A stretch of DNA of 64,000 nucleotides from positions 54,012-118,011 of the forward strand of contig NZ_BBAS01000003.1 of NCBI RefSeq assembly GCF_001311375.1. The letters run 5' to 3'. The position numbers and the translations under genes are program-made. The stretch comes from Limosilactobacillus equigenerosi DSM 18793 = JCM 14505. Its GTDB lineage: Bacteria; Bacillota; Bacilli; Lactobacillales; Lactobacillaceae. The notes under the pieces are model-generated. The model did not search any database. It saw nothing but the letters and a program-made list of their open reading frames with translations, and was not told the origin of the DNA. This document shows positions 19,250-28,620 of the stretch, piece by piece (within the stretch, counting starts at the first letter, position 1; every line of letters starts with the position of its first letter).

Positions 19250-19372
19250 TATAATTGCAAATGAAAAGGGGCAACCATGAGTGGAAGTCATGATTACCCC
19301 AACGTGACGTTGGTCGCGGATATTTTTGGTTTAGCTAATCATGATTGCGAAAATCATGGTTGGCTTTTTTAA
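19250..19372 (+). ncRNA. Promoter-hairpin-terminator element, copy C1
   Basis: TATAAT (19250-19255) is followed by a hairpin over GGGGCAACCATGA/TCATGATTACCCC and a second hairpin AGCTAATCATGAT/ATCATGGTTGGCT ending in six Ts at 19370. It could be a short RNA of about 110 bases. An ORF of 31 codons (19277-19372) lies inside, beginning at the ATG within the first hairpin. Copies C2 and C3 follow nearby. Terminator and ORF overlap, so a purely RNA role seems more likely than a protein. Confidence 0.6.
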
Positions 19373-19400
19373 TTAGGTTAGTAATAATCATAAGTGTGTT

Positions 19401-19443
19401 AAATAACCCCTGATTCCCAAGAGGTGGGAGTCAGGGGTTATTT
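19401..19443. terminator. Bidirectional terminator at the 3' end of rarA
   Basis: AAATAACCCCTGA-TTCCCA pairs with TGGGAGTCAGGGGTTATTT. It overlaps the last codons of rarA on the minus strand. Confidence 0.85.
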
Positions 19444-20786
19444 AGGTTGAGTTGAATGATTTTGAGTATCAGTATGATGATTGGCCTTCCACTGCTGGAT
19501 GTAGTTAAGGCGTTGTTTAAATGCTTGTTCATTACCCTGGTCAGTAGGGTGATAATAAGTGTGTCCAATTAAATTATCGGGCATGGTTTGCATGTCGGTT
19601 AATCGATCTTCGTAAAAATGAGCCAGTTGATAATCTTTGCCGTAGCCCAAGTTCTTCATTAATTTGGTGGCAGCGTTGCGTAAGTGTAAAGGGACCGGTT
19701 CATTCATCGTTTGTTTCACGTCTTTGGCAGCGTTCAAGCGAGCTTTATAAATGGCGTTGGATTTTGGTACCAATGATAAGTAGATAACGGCTTCGGTTAA
19801 ATGAATGTCACATTCAGGCATGCCTAAAAATTGGCAAGCTTGGTAACTTCAGTCGTTAAGGATAAAGCCCTAGTATCAGCTAAGCCAACATCTTCGGCAG
19901 CAAAGCGAATCAAGCGCCGGGCGATGTATAATGGATCTTCTCCTCCATCCAGCATTCGGGTCATCCAGTATACCGCCGCGTCCGGATCGCTATTGCGCAT
20001 TGATTTATGTAAGGCTGAAATTAGATTATAGTGTTCTTCACCTGTTTTGTCGTAAAAGAGCATTTTTTTCGCCAATAATTCTTGCATAACGGTATCAGCC
20101 ACCTGAATGATGCCATCTTTTTCTGGTGAATTAAGCGTGGCTAATTCAAGGGTGTTTAAGGCGGTTCTGGCATCGCCGTCCGCATATTCGGCAATCCGAT
20201 GGAGATTCTCGTCACTAATTGCAATTGTTTGCTTCGGAAATGCTCGGTCATCATTTAGAACATGTTTTAACATAGCGACTAATTCATTCACGTTAAGTTG
20301 CTCTAATACTAAAACCTTACACCGCGATAACAACGCACTATTGACTTCAAATGATGGATTTTCGGTAGTGGTACCAATTAAAATAATGGATCCCTTTTCT
20401 ACAAACGGTAAGAAGGCATCTTGTTGAGCTTTGTTGAAACGATGAATTTCGTCGATAAAAACAAGTGTTTGTTCGCCGAATTGACGGTTGTCCTCAGCTT
20501 CATGCATAATTTGGCGAATTTCCTTAATCCCGGAGGTCACAGCCGAAAAGGTAATGAATTTAGCCTTCGCATGCGTTGCAATGATGTTGGCAAGTGTTGT
20601 CTTACCGACGCCAGGTGGTCCCCAAAAGATCATTGATGATAATTGTCCTCGTTCAATCATGTTCCGTAAAATTTTTCCAGGACCAACAATTTGCGTTTGA
20701 CCGAAATATTCATCTAGGTTTCGAGGTCGAACCCGGGCAGCCAATGGTTGATTTTCTTCAGCAACTTGATCAAATAAAGATACCAT
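19438..20786 (-). CDS. rarA: Replication-associated recombination protein A (one frameshift)
   Basis: RarA (MgsA) is a clamp-loader-like AAA+ ATPase acting at stalled replication forks. The reconstructed protein is about 448 aa. N-terminal PLAARVRPRNLDEYFGQ, Walker A WGPPGVGKTT, Walker B VFIDEIHRF, sensor GTTTENPSFEVN and arginine-finger region ALLSRCKV are intact, and the C-terminal tetramerisation region follows. The frame breaks near 19822, where LANF should run on into LGMPECDIHL. Monocistronic. Confidence 0.93.
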
Positions 20787-20925
20787 TCTCTTTGCATCCT
20801 TGTAACATAAGTTATTATGTATTGTATACCCGAATGTATGTTCTAGTAAAGTGACTATTCATTTGTAATGTTAGCGGTGAGCATCTAAATGTAAGTTTAA
20901 TTGGCTTTTGAGTAATAATTTAGAA

Positions 20926-21069
20926 TTGACTTCGTTAAACTGCGTATTTTATAATTGCAAATGAAAGGGTAACCATGAGTAGTAGTCATGGTTACCCCAT
21001 CGTGACATCGGTCGCGGATATTTGCTTAGAAGCTAATCATGATTGCGAAAATCATGGTTAGCTTTTTTG
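20926..21069 (+). ncRNA. Promoter-hairpin-terminator element, copy C2
   Basis: TTGACT (20926-20931) and TATAAT (20950-20955) are 18 bases apart. A perfect 12-bp hairpin GGGTAACCATGA/TCATGGTTACCC follows, then AGCTAATCATGAT/ATCATGGTTAGCT with six Ts. The 5' arm of hairpin 1 is also complementary to the 3' arm of the terminator, so alternative folds are possible. A 28-codon ORF (20975-21061) begins in hairpin 1; it differs from that of C1 mainly by amino acid changes, so coding is not supported. Confidence 0.65.
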
Positions 21070-21149
21070 ATTAGGTAGTAGGTTCGACCAACCGCGAGGA
21101 TAATGGCATCCAAGCGATGTACGAACCAGAACCCAACCAAGGGCCACAT
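21033..21149 (-). CDS. Possible 38-aa peptide converging on element C2
   Basis: A minus-strand ORF starting at ATG 21149 has an excellent ribosome site (AAAGGAGG, 6 bases upstream) and encodes MWPLVGFWFVHRLDAIILAV as its first 20 residues, mostly hydrophobic. Its 3' end overlaps the terminator region of C2 in antisense. This is the geometry of some type I toxin-antitoxin pairs. No homologue is recognised and the ORF could be chance. No other gene is supported between 21070 and 21387. Confidence 0.25.
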   Translation of the reverse strand: MWPLVGFWFVHRLDAIILAVGRTYYLIKKANHDFRNHD

Positions 21150-21387
21150 ACCGCGTCCTCCTTTGATCAAGATTCAACGGAACACACCTCCCTTTGTTCA
21201 TTTATTGGCTGCGGGGTGGTATCCAGATCCGACCGTGGTCACTCGGACAACGTTGTCCTGGCTTGATTATACTAAGCACGGTTTTGAAATTGAAGACATA
21301 TCCGAATCTACTTTGGAACGTGTAATCCATTGGTAGAGTTAGGATTAGCTAGACTATTATGGATTGAAATTTTAGTTGAAATGATTA

Positions 21388-21463
21388 TTGACGAAATAAA
21401 CTTGTGTATTTTATAATTACAAACGAAAAGGGTAACCATGAGGGTGAATCATGGTTGGCTTTT
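21388..21463 (+). ncRNA. Promoter-hairpin element, copy C3 (internally deleted)
   Basis: TTGACG (21388-21393) and TATAAT (21412-21417) have the same 18-base spacing as C2. GGGTAACCATGA then joins directly to the terminator-side arm ATCATGGTTGGC. The central part present in C1 and C2 is missing, as expected from recombination between the two similar hairpins. The T-run is weak (TTTTA). Confidence 0.5.
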
Positions 21464-21494
21464 AATTAGGTAGTAAGATTACTTAGTCGCAAAA

Positions 21495-21538
21495 AAAAGG
21501 CTCTCGGTGAAAATCAACACCGGGGGCCTTTTTTAATG
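21495..21538. terminator. Terminator of the codBA operon
   Basis: AAAAGGCTCTCGGTG pairs with CACCGGGGGCCTTTT around an 8-base loop, with runs of A/T on both sides. Confidence 0.85.
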
Positions 21539-21542
21539 CGAT

Positions 21543-22772
21543 TTAAAAGAATAATTCCGGTTCTACCGGCACGGTCTTAACTAACACTTTGCCGTGCCGG
21601 ACATTGTACAAGACTTCGGCATGTTGGTTTAAAGCTTGGTAGAAGTCAGGGGCTTGTAAGATGATAAAGTTGGCGGGGTTACCAACTTTAAGCCTGTATT
21701 GATCTCCTAAGTGGAGCGTTTTAGCTCCGTTATAAGTCACGAAATTAAAGGCATTTTGGATTTGACTGTAACCCATTAAGTGCGCAATGTAGACCCCCAT
21801 CATCGTCGCATCCAGCATATTCCCATTCCCCAATGGTTCCAGGGATCTTGAATGTCATCTTCACCAAAGGAAACATTTAAGCCGGCTGCGGTAAGCTCTT
21901 TAATCCGGGTAACACCGCGGCGCTTGGGGTAGGTATCAAACCGCCCAAGTGGACGTTAACCAACGGATTGGTCACAAAGTTAATTTGGCTTTGTTTGAGG
22001 AGTTTAAATAATTTGTAAGTGTAGGCATCATTGTACGATCCCATAGCCGTCGTATGGCTAGCCGTCACGCGGTCAAAGAGCTGACGTTCGAGGCTTTCGG
22101 TGGCTAATACTTCAAGGTGCCGTGAAGCCGGATCATCAATTTCGTCACAATGGACATCGACCAATTTATCGTAGCGATCGGCCAGGTCCATTAAGAAGTG
22201 GACACTTTCCCAACCATATTCAGTTGTATTTTCAAAATGGGGAATTCCACCGACGACATCCGCGCCTTCTTTAACCGCTTGTTCCATCAATTCTTTCCCA
22301 TGCGGAAAGCTAAGAATGCCGTCTTGCGGAAAGGCAACGAGTTGTAAATCCACAATCTCTTTTAGGTCGTGTTTTAATTCGAGGAGGGCTTGGAGGGCCG
22401 TGAGTGAGGGATCAGTTACATCAACGTGACTGCGGACGTGTTGAATCCCGTGCGTTAGCATTTTTCGAATCGATTGGGTGGCCCGGTCTTTGACGTCTTG
22501 CTTGGTTAACGTTTGCTTACGTTCACCCCAAATCCGAATCCCGTCAAAGAGCGTGCCTGATTCATTCCATTCGGGTTGCCGGCCGTGAGCGTTGAATCAA
22601 GGTGGACGTGGGAGTCAACAAATGGTGGCAACATTAAATTACCGTGGACGTCAATGACTTCTTCGCCAGCTTGGGGTGTTAAGTGTGGTGCAATGGCCGC
22701 GAACTTGCCATCCGTGACCCGCACATCGCTAGTTTCACTTTGATTATCAAGATGGACATTTTGAATTAACAT
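21543..22772 (-). CDS. codA: Cytosine deaminase (about three frameshifts)
   Basis: CodA deaminates cytosine to uracil for pyrimidine salvage. The reconstructed protein is about 410 aa, the normal length. Amidohydrolase motifs are present across the pieces: DSHVHLD (metal HxH), [25 protein letters not shown] and GEDDIQDPW. The frame breaks near 22555, 21940 and 21850. The start at 22772 follows GGAGG. It is 16 bases downstream of codB in the same operon, under a PyrR-type attenuator. Confidence 0.92.
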
Positions 22773-22788
22773 GATAAATTCCTCCAAA

Positions 22789-24138
22789 TTATTTTGTAGT
22801 CAATTTCATTAATCCCGCATACAGAAGACTACACATCAGCATATCTAAGAAGGTGGCGCCAATCGTGTTAGCTAAGAACGGCAATTGGTGGGTTAGTAAA
22901 TAACCAATTAACCCAAGCCCAAAGGCCACAATTGCAATCCAATTAACTCCATTATGGTACCAATATTGGCCGTTAACTTGGCCAATTTGCTCAACGGCAT
23001 AGTGACGTCGCTTCAGGAGATAAAAATCAGTACAAATAATCGCAATCGTTGGGCCAAGCACCATGGCAACATAATCTAAGAAGGTTTCAAAGGCCGCCAG
23101 GAAACTATCAAAGAAGAGGGGAATAAAGGTCACCACGGTTGCCAAGGTCACGGCGATCCATAAGGCATGTTTTAAATTGATTTTGGGAAAGAGGTTCGTA
23201 ATGGCGGACCCAGCTGCGAGGAGATTAACGGCATTAGCGGTCATTGAGGTTAAGACAATGACGAGCAATGCGACGATCCCGAGGCCAAGCTTCGTAGCAA
23301 TCGTTGACGGATCGGAGTTGTTCGGATCATAAACACCGCTGGTGACCGCAATCGCAATGGTGGCAATTAACCCAATTGCGGCGAACCATAAGACACCTAA
23401 CATCGCCCCAATCCACGGCGTGACGGTAGCATTATGCTTAATCTTGGTAAACCGGGTGAAGTCAGCCCCGGCCGTCACCCACGCAAGGTTAAAGGCGGCT
23501 ACGTAATCGACGGCCGCTCCGGTGCTCATTTTAAACTTAGCCGGCACTTGCCAGTGAGCAATCTCAGCGAGGGAGACTGACTTTAAGACGACCACGGTTT
23601 CCCAAATCACGAAAACAAAGACGACCAGCATGCCGATGCGTTCAATCATTTGAATTGATTTTGAACCACTAGCGACACTTAAAATGTGCAAGATACTCAT
23701 GACAACAATTCCGCTGATAATGCCGAGCCAACCGCCATGGTGCCCCCAAAGTGGCCAGCCAAGTAGTTCGTGACAAATGACGCTAATTGATTGGGCGGCA
23801 ATAAAGGTATTCACCGCCGTCCAACCAATGAATTGGGTCATATTAACTAAAGACGGGATATAACTCCCACGCTCACCAAAGGAAGCGCGGGCGATTTCCA
23901 TCGTTGAGAGCCCCGTTCGGTAACCAATGTAACCAATCAAGCTTAAAAAGACATATGATAAAGCCGATGACCAAACTAAGACCTTGAGGGCGACCGCAAA
24001 CCCGCAGGCGGCTAAGACACCGCCGACAAACCAGGTTCCGTTGTTAGCGTTGGCGCCAGCCCAGGTGGCGAACATATCCCAAACCGTATTGTGGCGCTTA
24101 GCCATTGGAATGGCGGTGATGGGGGACTTGGTACTCAT
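22789..24138 (-). CDS. codB: Cytosine permease (NCS1 family)
   Basis: A 449-aa, 12-helix transporter of the nucleobase:cation symporter 1 family. Recognisable parts are the N-terminal WDMFATWAGANANNGTWFVGG, GYRTGLSTMEIARASFGERG and the AMVLGPTIAIICTDFYLLKR region. Paired with codA, it imports cytosine. TTGGAGG precedes the ATG. The operon leader carries a PyrR binding site and terminator. Confidence 0.92.
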   Translation of the reverse strand: MSTKSPITAIPMAKRHNTVWDMFATWAGANANNGTWFVGGVLAACGFAVALKVLVWSSALSYVFLSLIGYIGYRTGLSTMEIARASFGERGSYIPSLVNMTQFIGWTAVNTFIAAQSISVICHELLGWPLWGHHGGWLGIISGIVVMSILHILSVASGSKSIQMIERIGMLVVFVFVIWETVVVLKSVSLAEIAHWQVPAKFKMSTGAAVDYVAAFNLAWVTAGADFTRFTKIKHNATVTPWIGAMLGVLWFAAIGLIATIAIAVTSGVYDPNNSDPSTIATKLGLGIVALLVIVLTSMTANAVNLLAAGSAITNLFPKINLKHALWIAVTLATVVTFIPLFFDSFLAAFETFLDYVAMVLGPTIAIICTDFYLLKRRHYAVEQIGQVNGQYWYHNGVNWIAIVAFGLGLIGYLLTHQLPFLANTIGATFLDMLMCSLLYAGLMKLTTK

Positions 24139-24153
24139 AAAAAACCTCCAAAA

Positions 24154-24252
24154 GAAAAAGTGCTACGCGTGTCCACGCATAGCACCCCCAAGTAGTCTAC
24201 GAATCGATTTGATTTATAAACTTAGGTGCCTCACGGGACAACGTTAAAGTTT
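24154..24252 (-). promoter_or_regulatory. PyrR-responsive attenuator upstream of codBA
   Basis: The minus strand carries TGTCCCGTGAGGCA (24240-24227), matching the PyrR-binding hairpin consensus ARUCCNGNGAGGYU in the key UCC-N-G-N-GAGG core; the closing A-U pair is changed to U-A on both sides, preserving the stem. AAACTT/AAGTTT closes a lower stem. A terminator GTGCTATGCGTG/CACGCGTAGCAC with a T-run follows, just before the codB ribosome site. UMP/PyrR should promote termination. Confidence 0.8.
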
Positions 24253-24264
24253 AAATTTTTACAT

Positions 24265-24293
24265 ACTATACGCTTGTTTGAAGAGTGGGTCAA
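24265..24293 (-). promoter_or_regulatory. codBA promoter
   Basis: On the minus strand TTGACC (24293-24288) and TATAGT (24270-24265) are separated by 17 bases. Confidence 0.75.
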
Positions 24294-24403
24294 GGAGAAT
24301 TTGATGAAGAAATTGCGACGATTATCATAGGTTTAGCTTACTTTTAACTTGTTAGTGTGTTAAAATGAGAACATTCTAATTTTCACCAACGGAGGATGAA
24401 GGA

Positions 24404-24922
24404 TTGCCAACGCCAACTTTAACCCCAGCGACGATCGCGGATTTACCAGATTTACAACCTTTGATGGCCCAAACCTACCGGGAAACCTTTTTACGTGCGG
24501 ATAATGGTGCCGATGTGGACTTGTATATTCAAACGGATTATAGTCTGGAGCAATTAACCGCTGAATTATTGGACCCTGAAGCTAACTACTATTTATTGCG
24601 AGTGGGAACGGAAGTCGCCGGTTATTTGAAATTAAATTTTGGGGCCGCCCAAAGTGAACCGGATTATCCAGATTTAATGGAAATACAACGGATTTATGTT
24701 AAAAATGGCTTTAAAGGGCAACATTTAGGCAGTTTGATGATGGATTTTGCTATTCAACAAGCCCAATTACACCAAGTGCCGGGGATTTGGCTCGGCGTGT
24801 GGGAACATAATTATGCGGCCCAAGGTTTTTATCACCATTATGGGTATGAGCAAATTGGTGAACATACCTTTATGGAAGGAACTGATCCGCAAACGGACTT
24901 TATTTTGTATAGAAAATTGTAA
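24404..24922 (+). CDS. GNAT family N-acetyltransferase
   Basis: A 172-aa acetyltransferase of the GNAT fold. The acetyl-CoA loop is visible as YVKNGFKGQHLGSLMMDFA (about residues 99-117), followed by WLGVWEHNYAAQGFYHHYGY. The acceptor substrate is unknown. It begins with a TTG codon placed 8 bases after GGAGG; the ATG nearer the ribosome site is out of frame. Monocistronic, with a hairpin downstream. Confidence 0.85.
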   Translation: MPTPTLTPATIADLPDLQPLMAQTYRETFLRADNGADVDLYIQTDYSLEQLTAELLDPEANYYLLRVGTEVAGYLKLNFGAAQSEPDYPDLMEIQRIYVKNGFKGQHLGSLMMDFAIQQAQLHQVPGIWLGVWEHNYAAQGFYHHYGYEQIGEHTFMEGTDPQTDFILYRKL

Positions 24923-24931
24923 TAATAAAAA

Positions 24932-24972
24932 TAAGCGCTCGGCAACTGTTTGGATAGTTGTCGACGCTTGGT
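24932..24972. terminator. Hairpin between the GNAT gene and the M20 hydrolase gene
   Basis: AAGCG-TCG-CAACT pairs with AGTTG-CGA-CGCTT with two mismatches. It lies between convergent genes; T-runs are weak. Confidence 0.5.
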
Positions 24973-24977
24973 GTATA

Positions 24978-26123
24978 TTAGCGATTAAATAATTCGATAA
25001 AGTGGTGGTAAAAGGCAATCGCTTTTTGGTAATCCGCAATTGGCACGTATTCATCAACCGCATGGGAGGTATCCGAGCCGGGACCAAAGCAAATAATATC
25101 GAAGTCACCTTGCGCTTGGATGTATTCTGCCGCTTCATTGGCGCCCAAACTACCAACGGCAGCTGGGGTAAAGCCGAACAGGTCATCGTAAGCTTGTTGC
25201 GCGAGTTGCATTAATTGCGAGTCGGCTTCTCCTGGCACCGCTTCTTCGGGGAAGGAGTAAGTCAGGGTTAAGTGGTTTTGGGGGTCTTGGGCGAGTTCAT
25301 GCATAATTTGGTCAAAGACATCGTAAAAGGCTTGGTTCGGGTACGCTGGAATCGTCCGGATATTTCCTTTCAGCATTGCCGTAGCAGGGATTGTATTGAC
25401 TTGTTCCCCGCCGTTAATGACCGTCACGTTATGGACGACCCCGCCAAGAACGGGGTCAACTTGGTTAAATTGTTGCATGGCCGTCGTAATTCGATTATAA
25501 AAGCGGAATAATTGGTCAATGGCATTATTACCGAGGTGGGGCCGGGCGCTGTGGGCGGCTTTTCCTTGGGCCGTAACTTGGTAATCAATGACCCCTTTGG
25601 CCGTATACGTAATTTCATGGAAGCCAGTACTTGGTTCGGCGATTAAAACGGCATCCGCATCATCGACCACGCCAGCTTTCATCACTTGAGCCGCACCGTA
25701 TTCACCGGTTTCTTCACCCACGGTCCCGATTAATTTAATCGTGCCGTGGAAGGTCGTACCTGCTTCCAAAATTCTAATACAGTTACCACGAGCGCCGCGA
25801 GCCCAGCCTTCATATCGGACGCCCCCCGTCCATAGAGGTTGCCATCCCGGATTGTGGCGTCAAATGGATCGCTGGTCCAAGCGGTCCGGTCACCGGCATT
25901 GACGGTATCCATGTGGCCGGACAAAACGAGGACCGGATGACCACTACCGATGGTGATGACAATATTATCCCGACCAGGGGCGTAGGTGTAGCGCTCGATG
26001 GTTGCTTGTTCATATGGCGCGAACAGGGTAGTTAAGTAATCCGCAATCGCAGCTTCGTTTTGGTTTTCGGTGGGAATGTTAATAATGTTTTTTTAAAATT
26101 GTTAATTGTTCAGCGGGGGTCAT
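24978..26123 (-). CDS. M20 family metallohydrolase, ArgE/DapE type (at least two frameshifts)
   Basis: The reconstructed protein is about 382 aa, the normal length. Dinuclear zinc motifs of the family are present: [21 protein letters not shown] and [10 protein letters not shown], the last with the catalytic glutamate, plus a dimerisation domain containing [20 protein letters not shown]. Family members remove acyl groups from amino acids (acetylornithine, succinyl-diaminopimelate) or cut dipeptides; the exact substrate cannot be told. The frame breaks near 25760 and near 26085. It follows gshA by 18 bases in one operon. Confidence 0.82.
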
Positions 26124-26141
26124 CCGTTTTATCCTCCTTTA

Positions 26142-27656
26142 CTATGGTTGTTCGTCAGTTAATTGGGCTAATTCGGGGAAGAGATCGGTTAAATACGCTT
26201 GGGGACCATTGGGGAAGACAAAGGTAATCTTTTCATCAAAGATTTCTAAGTGGTCGCCGACGGATAATTCAATGCCATCGGTCAAATCAATCTTCACGCC
26301 AAGTTCAATGGCGGTTTTAATTAAGGTTTGCACATCGGGCGTCAAGCGATCTGCGAAAACTTGGAGCGGTTGGGTTGCTTGGCGAATGGCGGTGAAGCGT
26401 TCGTTAGCAATCTTCATTCCGTAATTGAAGTAGTCGGCTTCATCGCTGACTTGGTCTAATAGTTGGCCAGCAATCGTTAACGTTGGATCTTCTAAGCGGC
26501 GGCGTGAGAATAAGATGGCATCAAAGTAAATCTTCGGCGCATTAATTGCACGGGCAAAGGCTTCTAATTGGTCTAAGAGCGTCGTTCCTTGTTCTAAGAC
26601 CCAATCGAATTGTTCGTGGGGATGTTGTAAGGCCACTTGATTGTTGCGCTCATCCGCTTGCGCTAGTTGGTCCGCTAAGTCAGCCGGTTCATCCAATGTT
26701 AAAATGTACGCCATGAAGAGTTCTAAGAAATTGAGCGTATCATTGCTAATCCCGGCTCGTGAAACGGGATCAAGGTCAAAGCCGCGTAATTCAATCCATT
26801 CTGTCCCGTGACTTAATAACCCAGCTAAGGTGTCGTCTTTGCACTTTAACCGTGCCGCACAATAAGCTTCGTGGTGGGAGTAGAAGGAACCATTTTTAAC
26901 CCGGTCCGAAATCGAGGCCAAGTAATAATCGAGATCGGCATAAGTAATGGTTTCAGTTGGTAAATTAGCGTAGCCGTATTGACTATTCCGGAAGCTCCGG
27001 ACGGGACTTTGTACGTCAGCTGGTACATCACTGGGCCGATTGGTAATAAAGGGTGTACAACCAAATAAGTAGGTGAAGAGCCACCGATAGATAGCAAACC
27101 CTTGGGCTAATTGGAAGTACATTTCATTGCGGAACCGGGCTTTATCCGGATACTTGGTCTTAAAGCCTTGGTGGTATAAGCCATGAATTAAGGTACTATT
27201 TAAACTATATCCAATGTGGACGCCCGTCATGATTTCCCGTTCAGGACCATACTTAGCTAGTAAGTGATCATGATATTCCTGCATCCAAGTCCGGGTGTTG
27301 TTATGACTGGCATATTCAAGGTCGGCATCACTTAAATTTGGTAACATGCTGAGTGGCCAAAACCGTTCATCAATTTGTAATTGTTCGTGGACAATTTGTT
27401 GTAAGGCCTTGGCGTTAAGTACAGCGGCGGTGGCCCCGGTAGTTGGTGGGGTGGCAAGTTCAATCATCGTATCCGAAAAATCGGTCTTCAAATATGGATG
27501 ATGCCGGCGACTTCCAAAGGTAGCGGGATATGGTTGGCGACTAAGCGTTCCATCCGTCATGATGCGATGTTGTTCTAATTCAATCCCAAATTTACCGTCT
27601 AACAGGCGATCGGCTAATTCGGGGTGGTCGGCAAGAATAGATTTAACTGTGACCAT
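26142..27656 (-). CDS. gshA: Glutamate-cysteine ligase
   Basis: The enzyme makes gamma-glutamylcysteine from glutamate, cysteine and ATP. The 504-aa protein has FGIELEQHRIMTDGTLS (ATP/substrate region), MIELATPP and MTGVHIGYSLN, as in the ligase domain of lactic acid bacteria. It lacks the C-terminal ATP-grasp domain of the bifunctional GshF (about 750 aa), and no separate gshB is seen here, so the product may be gamma-glutamylcysteine only. The start at 27656 is chosen because the conserved N-terminus MTVKSILADHPELAD begins there. Confidence 0.85.
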   Translation of the reverse strand: MVTVKSILADHPELADRLLDGKFGIELEQHRIMTDGTLSRQPYPATFGSRRHHPYLKTDFSDTMIELATPPTTGATAAVLNAKALQQIVHEQLQIDERFWPLSMLPNLSDADLEYASHNNTRTWMQEYHDHLLAKYGPEREIMTGVHIGYSLNSTLIHGLYHQGFKTKYPDKARFRNEMYFQLAQGFAIYRWLFTYLFGCTPFITNRPSDVPADVQSPVRSFRNSQYGYANLPTETITYADLDYYLASISDRVKNGSFYSHHEAYCAARLKCKDDTLAGLLSHGTEWIELRGFDLDPVSRAGISNDTLNFLELFMAYILTLDEPADLADQLAQADERNNQVALQHPHEQFDWVLEQGTTLLDQLEAFARAINAPKIYFDAILFSRRRLEDPTLTIAGQLLDQVSDEADYFNYGMKIANERFTAIRQATQPLQVFADRLTPDVQTLIKTAIELGVKIDLTDGIELSVGDHLEIFDEKITFVFPNGPQAYLTDLFPELAQLTDEQP

Positions 27657-27796
27657 AATAAAATACCTCGGATTAGAGAAAAATGATATATATATTATAG
27701 CAAGGTTAGACGGATGGTGGGGGAATAATATTGCTTTTGTCACTAAATTAAGCTAATCTATCTACAAGAAAATTATTCAAGGAGGACTAGTTGTCC

Positions 27797-28564
27797 ATGC
27801 GTAAACCATTTGTGGTCGCCAACTGGAAGATGCATAAAAATGTAGCCGAATCCGTGGCGTTTATTAATCAAATCAAGGATCAATTACCAGCCAAAGAGGA
27901 AGTTGAAGTGGGCATCGCGGGGACGACCTTAGCCCTTCACGCGATGGCCGCGGCCGCTGATCAAACCGATATCCAAATTGTGGCGCAAAATGCGTTTACG
28001 GAATTTGAAGGGGCCTACACGGGAGAAATTAGTCCGAAAGCGTTGGCTGATTCGGGCGTTGACTATGTTTTATTAGGGCATATTGAACGGCGCACGATGT
28101 TTAATGAAAATAATACGATGGTCAATAAAAAGGTAGTGGCAACCTTGCAAGCGGGAATGACCCCGATTATTTGTACGGATGAAACCATGATGCAAGAAGA
28201 ACATGGTGGTAGTATTCACTATGTTTTTGCGCAATTAAAAGATGTTTTATGTGATGTTTCGTTTGACCAAATTAAAAACATTATCATCTCCTACGAACCT
28301 AGTTGGGCCGTAGGGGCGGGGCAATTTGCCAATCCATTGTTAGCTGAGGAAGGGTGCCGGCAAATTCGCCAAACCATTGCGGATCGGTACTCATATGAAG
28401 TGGCCGATAAGATTCGAATTTTATACGGCGGGAGTGTTAATCCTGACAATATTGCCGAGTTAATGAGTAAACGTGATATTGATGGGGTTTTAATTGGTCG
28501 GGCCAGTTTAGATGCGGATAATTTTGTGTCGATGGTTAAGACTGTGCAAGCATTAAATAAGTAA
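27797..28564 (+). CDS. Divergent triosephosphate isomerase paralogue
   Basis: A 256-aa TIM-barrel protein clearly related to TpiA: NWKMHK (Lys11), GH95 and the catalytic Glu167 in SYEPSWAVGAG. Several near-invariant positions differ: GHSERR is GHIERR (Ser96 to Ile), the loop-6 segment EP[IV]WAIGTGK is EPSWAVGAGQ, and the usual CVGET is CTDET. It may be a second, altered isomerase acting on another sugar phosphate. GGAGG is followed by a TTG at 27791 and the ATG at 27797; I use the ATG, which gives the usual MRKPF start. Monocistronic. Confidence 0.8.
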   Translation: MRKPFVVANWKMHKNVAESVAFINQIKDQLPAKEEVEVGIAGTTLALHAMAAAADQTDIQIVAQNAFTEFEGAYTGEISPKALADSGVDYVLLGHIERRTMFNENNTMVNKKVVATLQAGMTPIICTDETMMQEEHGGSIHYVFAQLKDVLCDVSFDQIKNIIISYEPSWAVGAGQFANPLLAEEGCRQIRQTIADRYSYEVADKIRILYGGSVNPDNIAELMSKRDIDGVLIGRASLDADNFVSMVKTVQALNK

Positions 28565-28567
28565 TTT

Positions 28568-28603
28568 AAAAGGCTGAGGAAACGGGTTCCTCAGCCTTTT
28601 TTG
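28568..28603 (+). terminator. Terminator after the TpiA-like gene
   Basis: AAAAGGCTGAGGAA pairs with TTCCTCAGCCTTTT, followed by Ts. Confidence 0.9.
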
Positions 28604-28620
28604 TGGCTAACGACCTAGAT

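Noticed and set aside
19277..19372. 31-residue peptide encoded by element C1
   Set aside because: The end overlaps the terminator, the start is buried in a hairpin, and differences from C2 are mainly non-synonymous.
21103..21336. 78-codon plus-strand ORF with many prolines
   Set aside because: No ribosome site, no recognisable fold or family, and composition like random readthrough.
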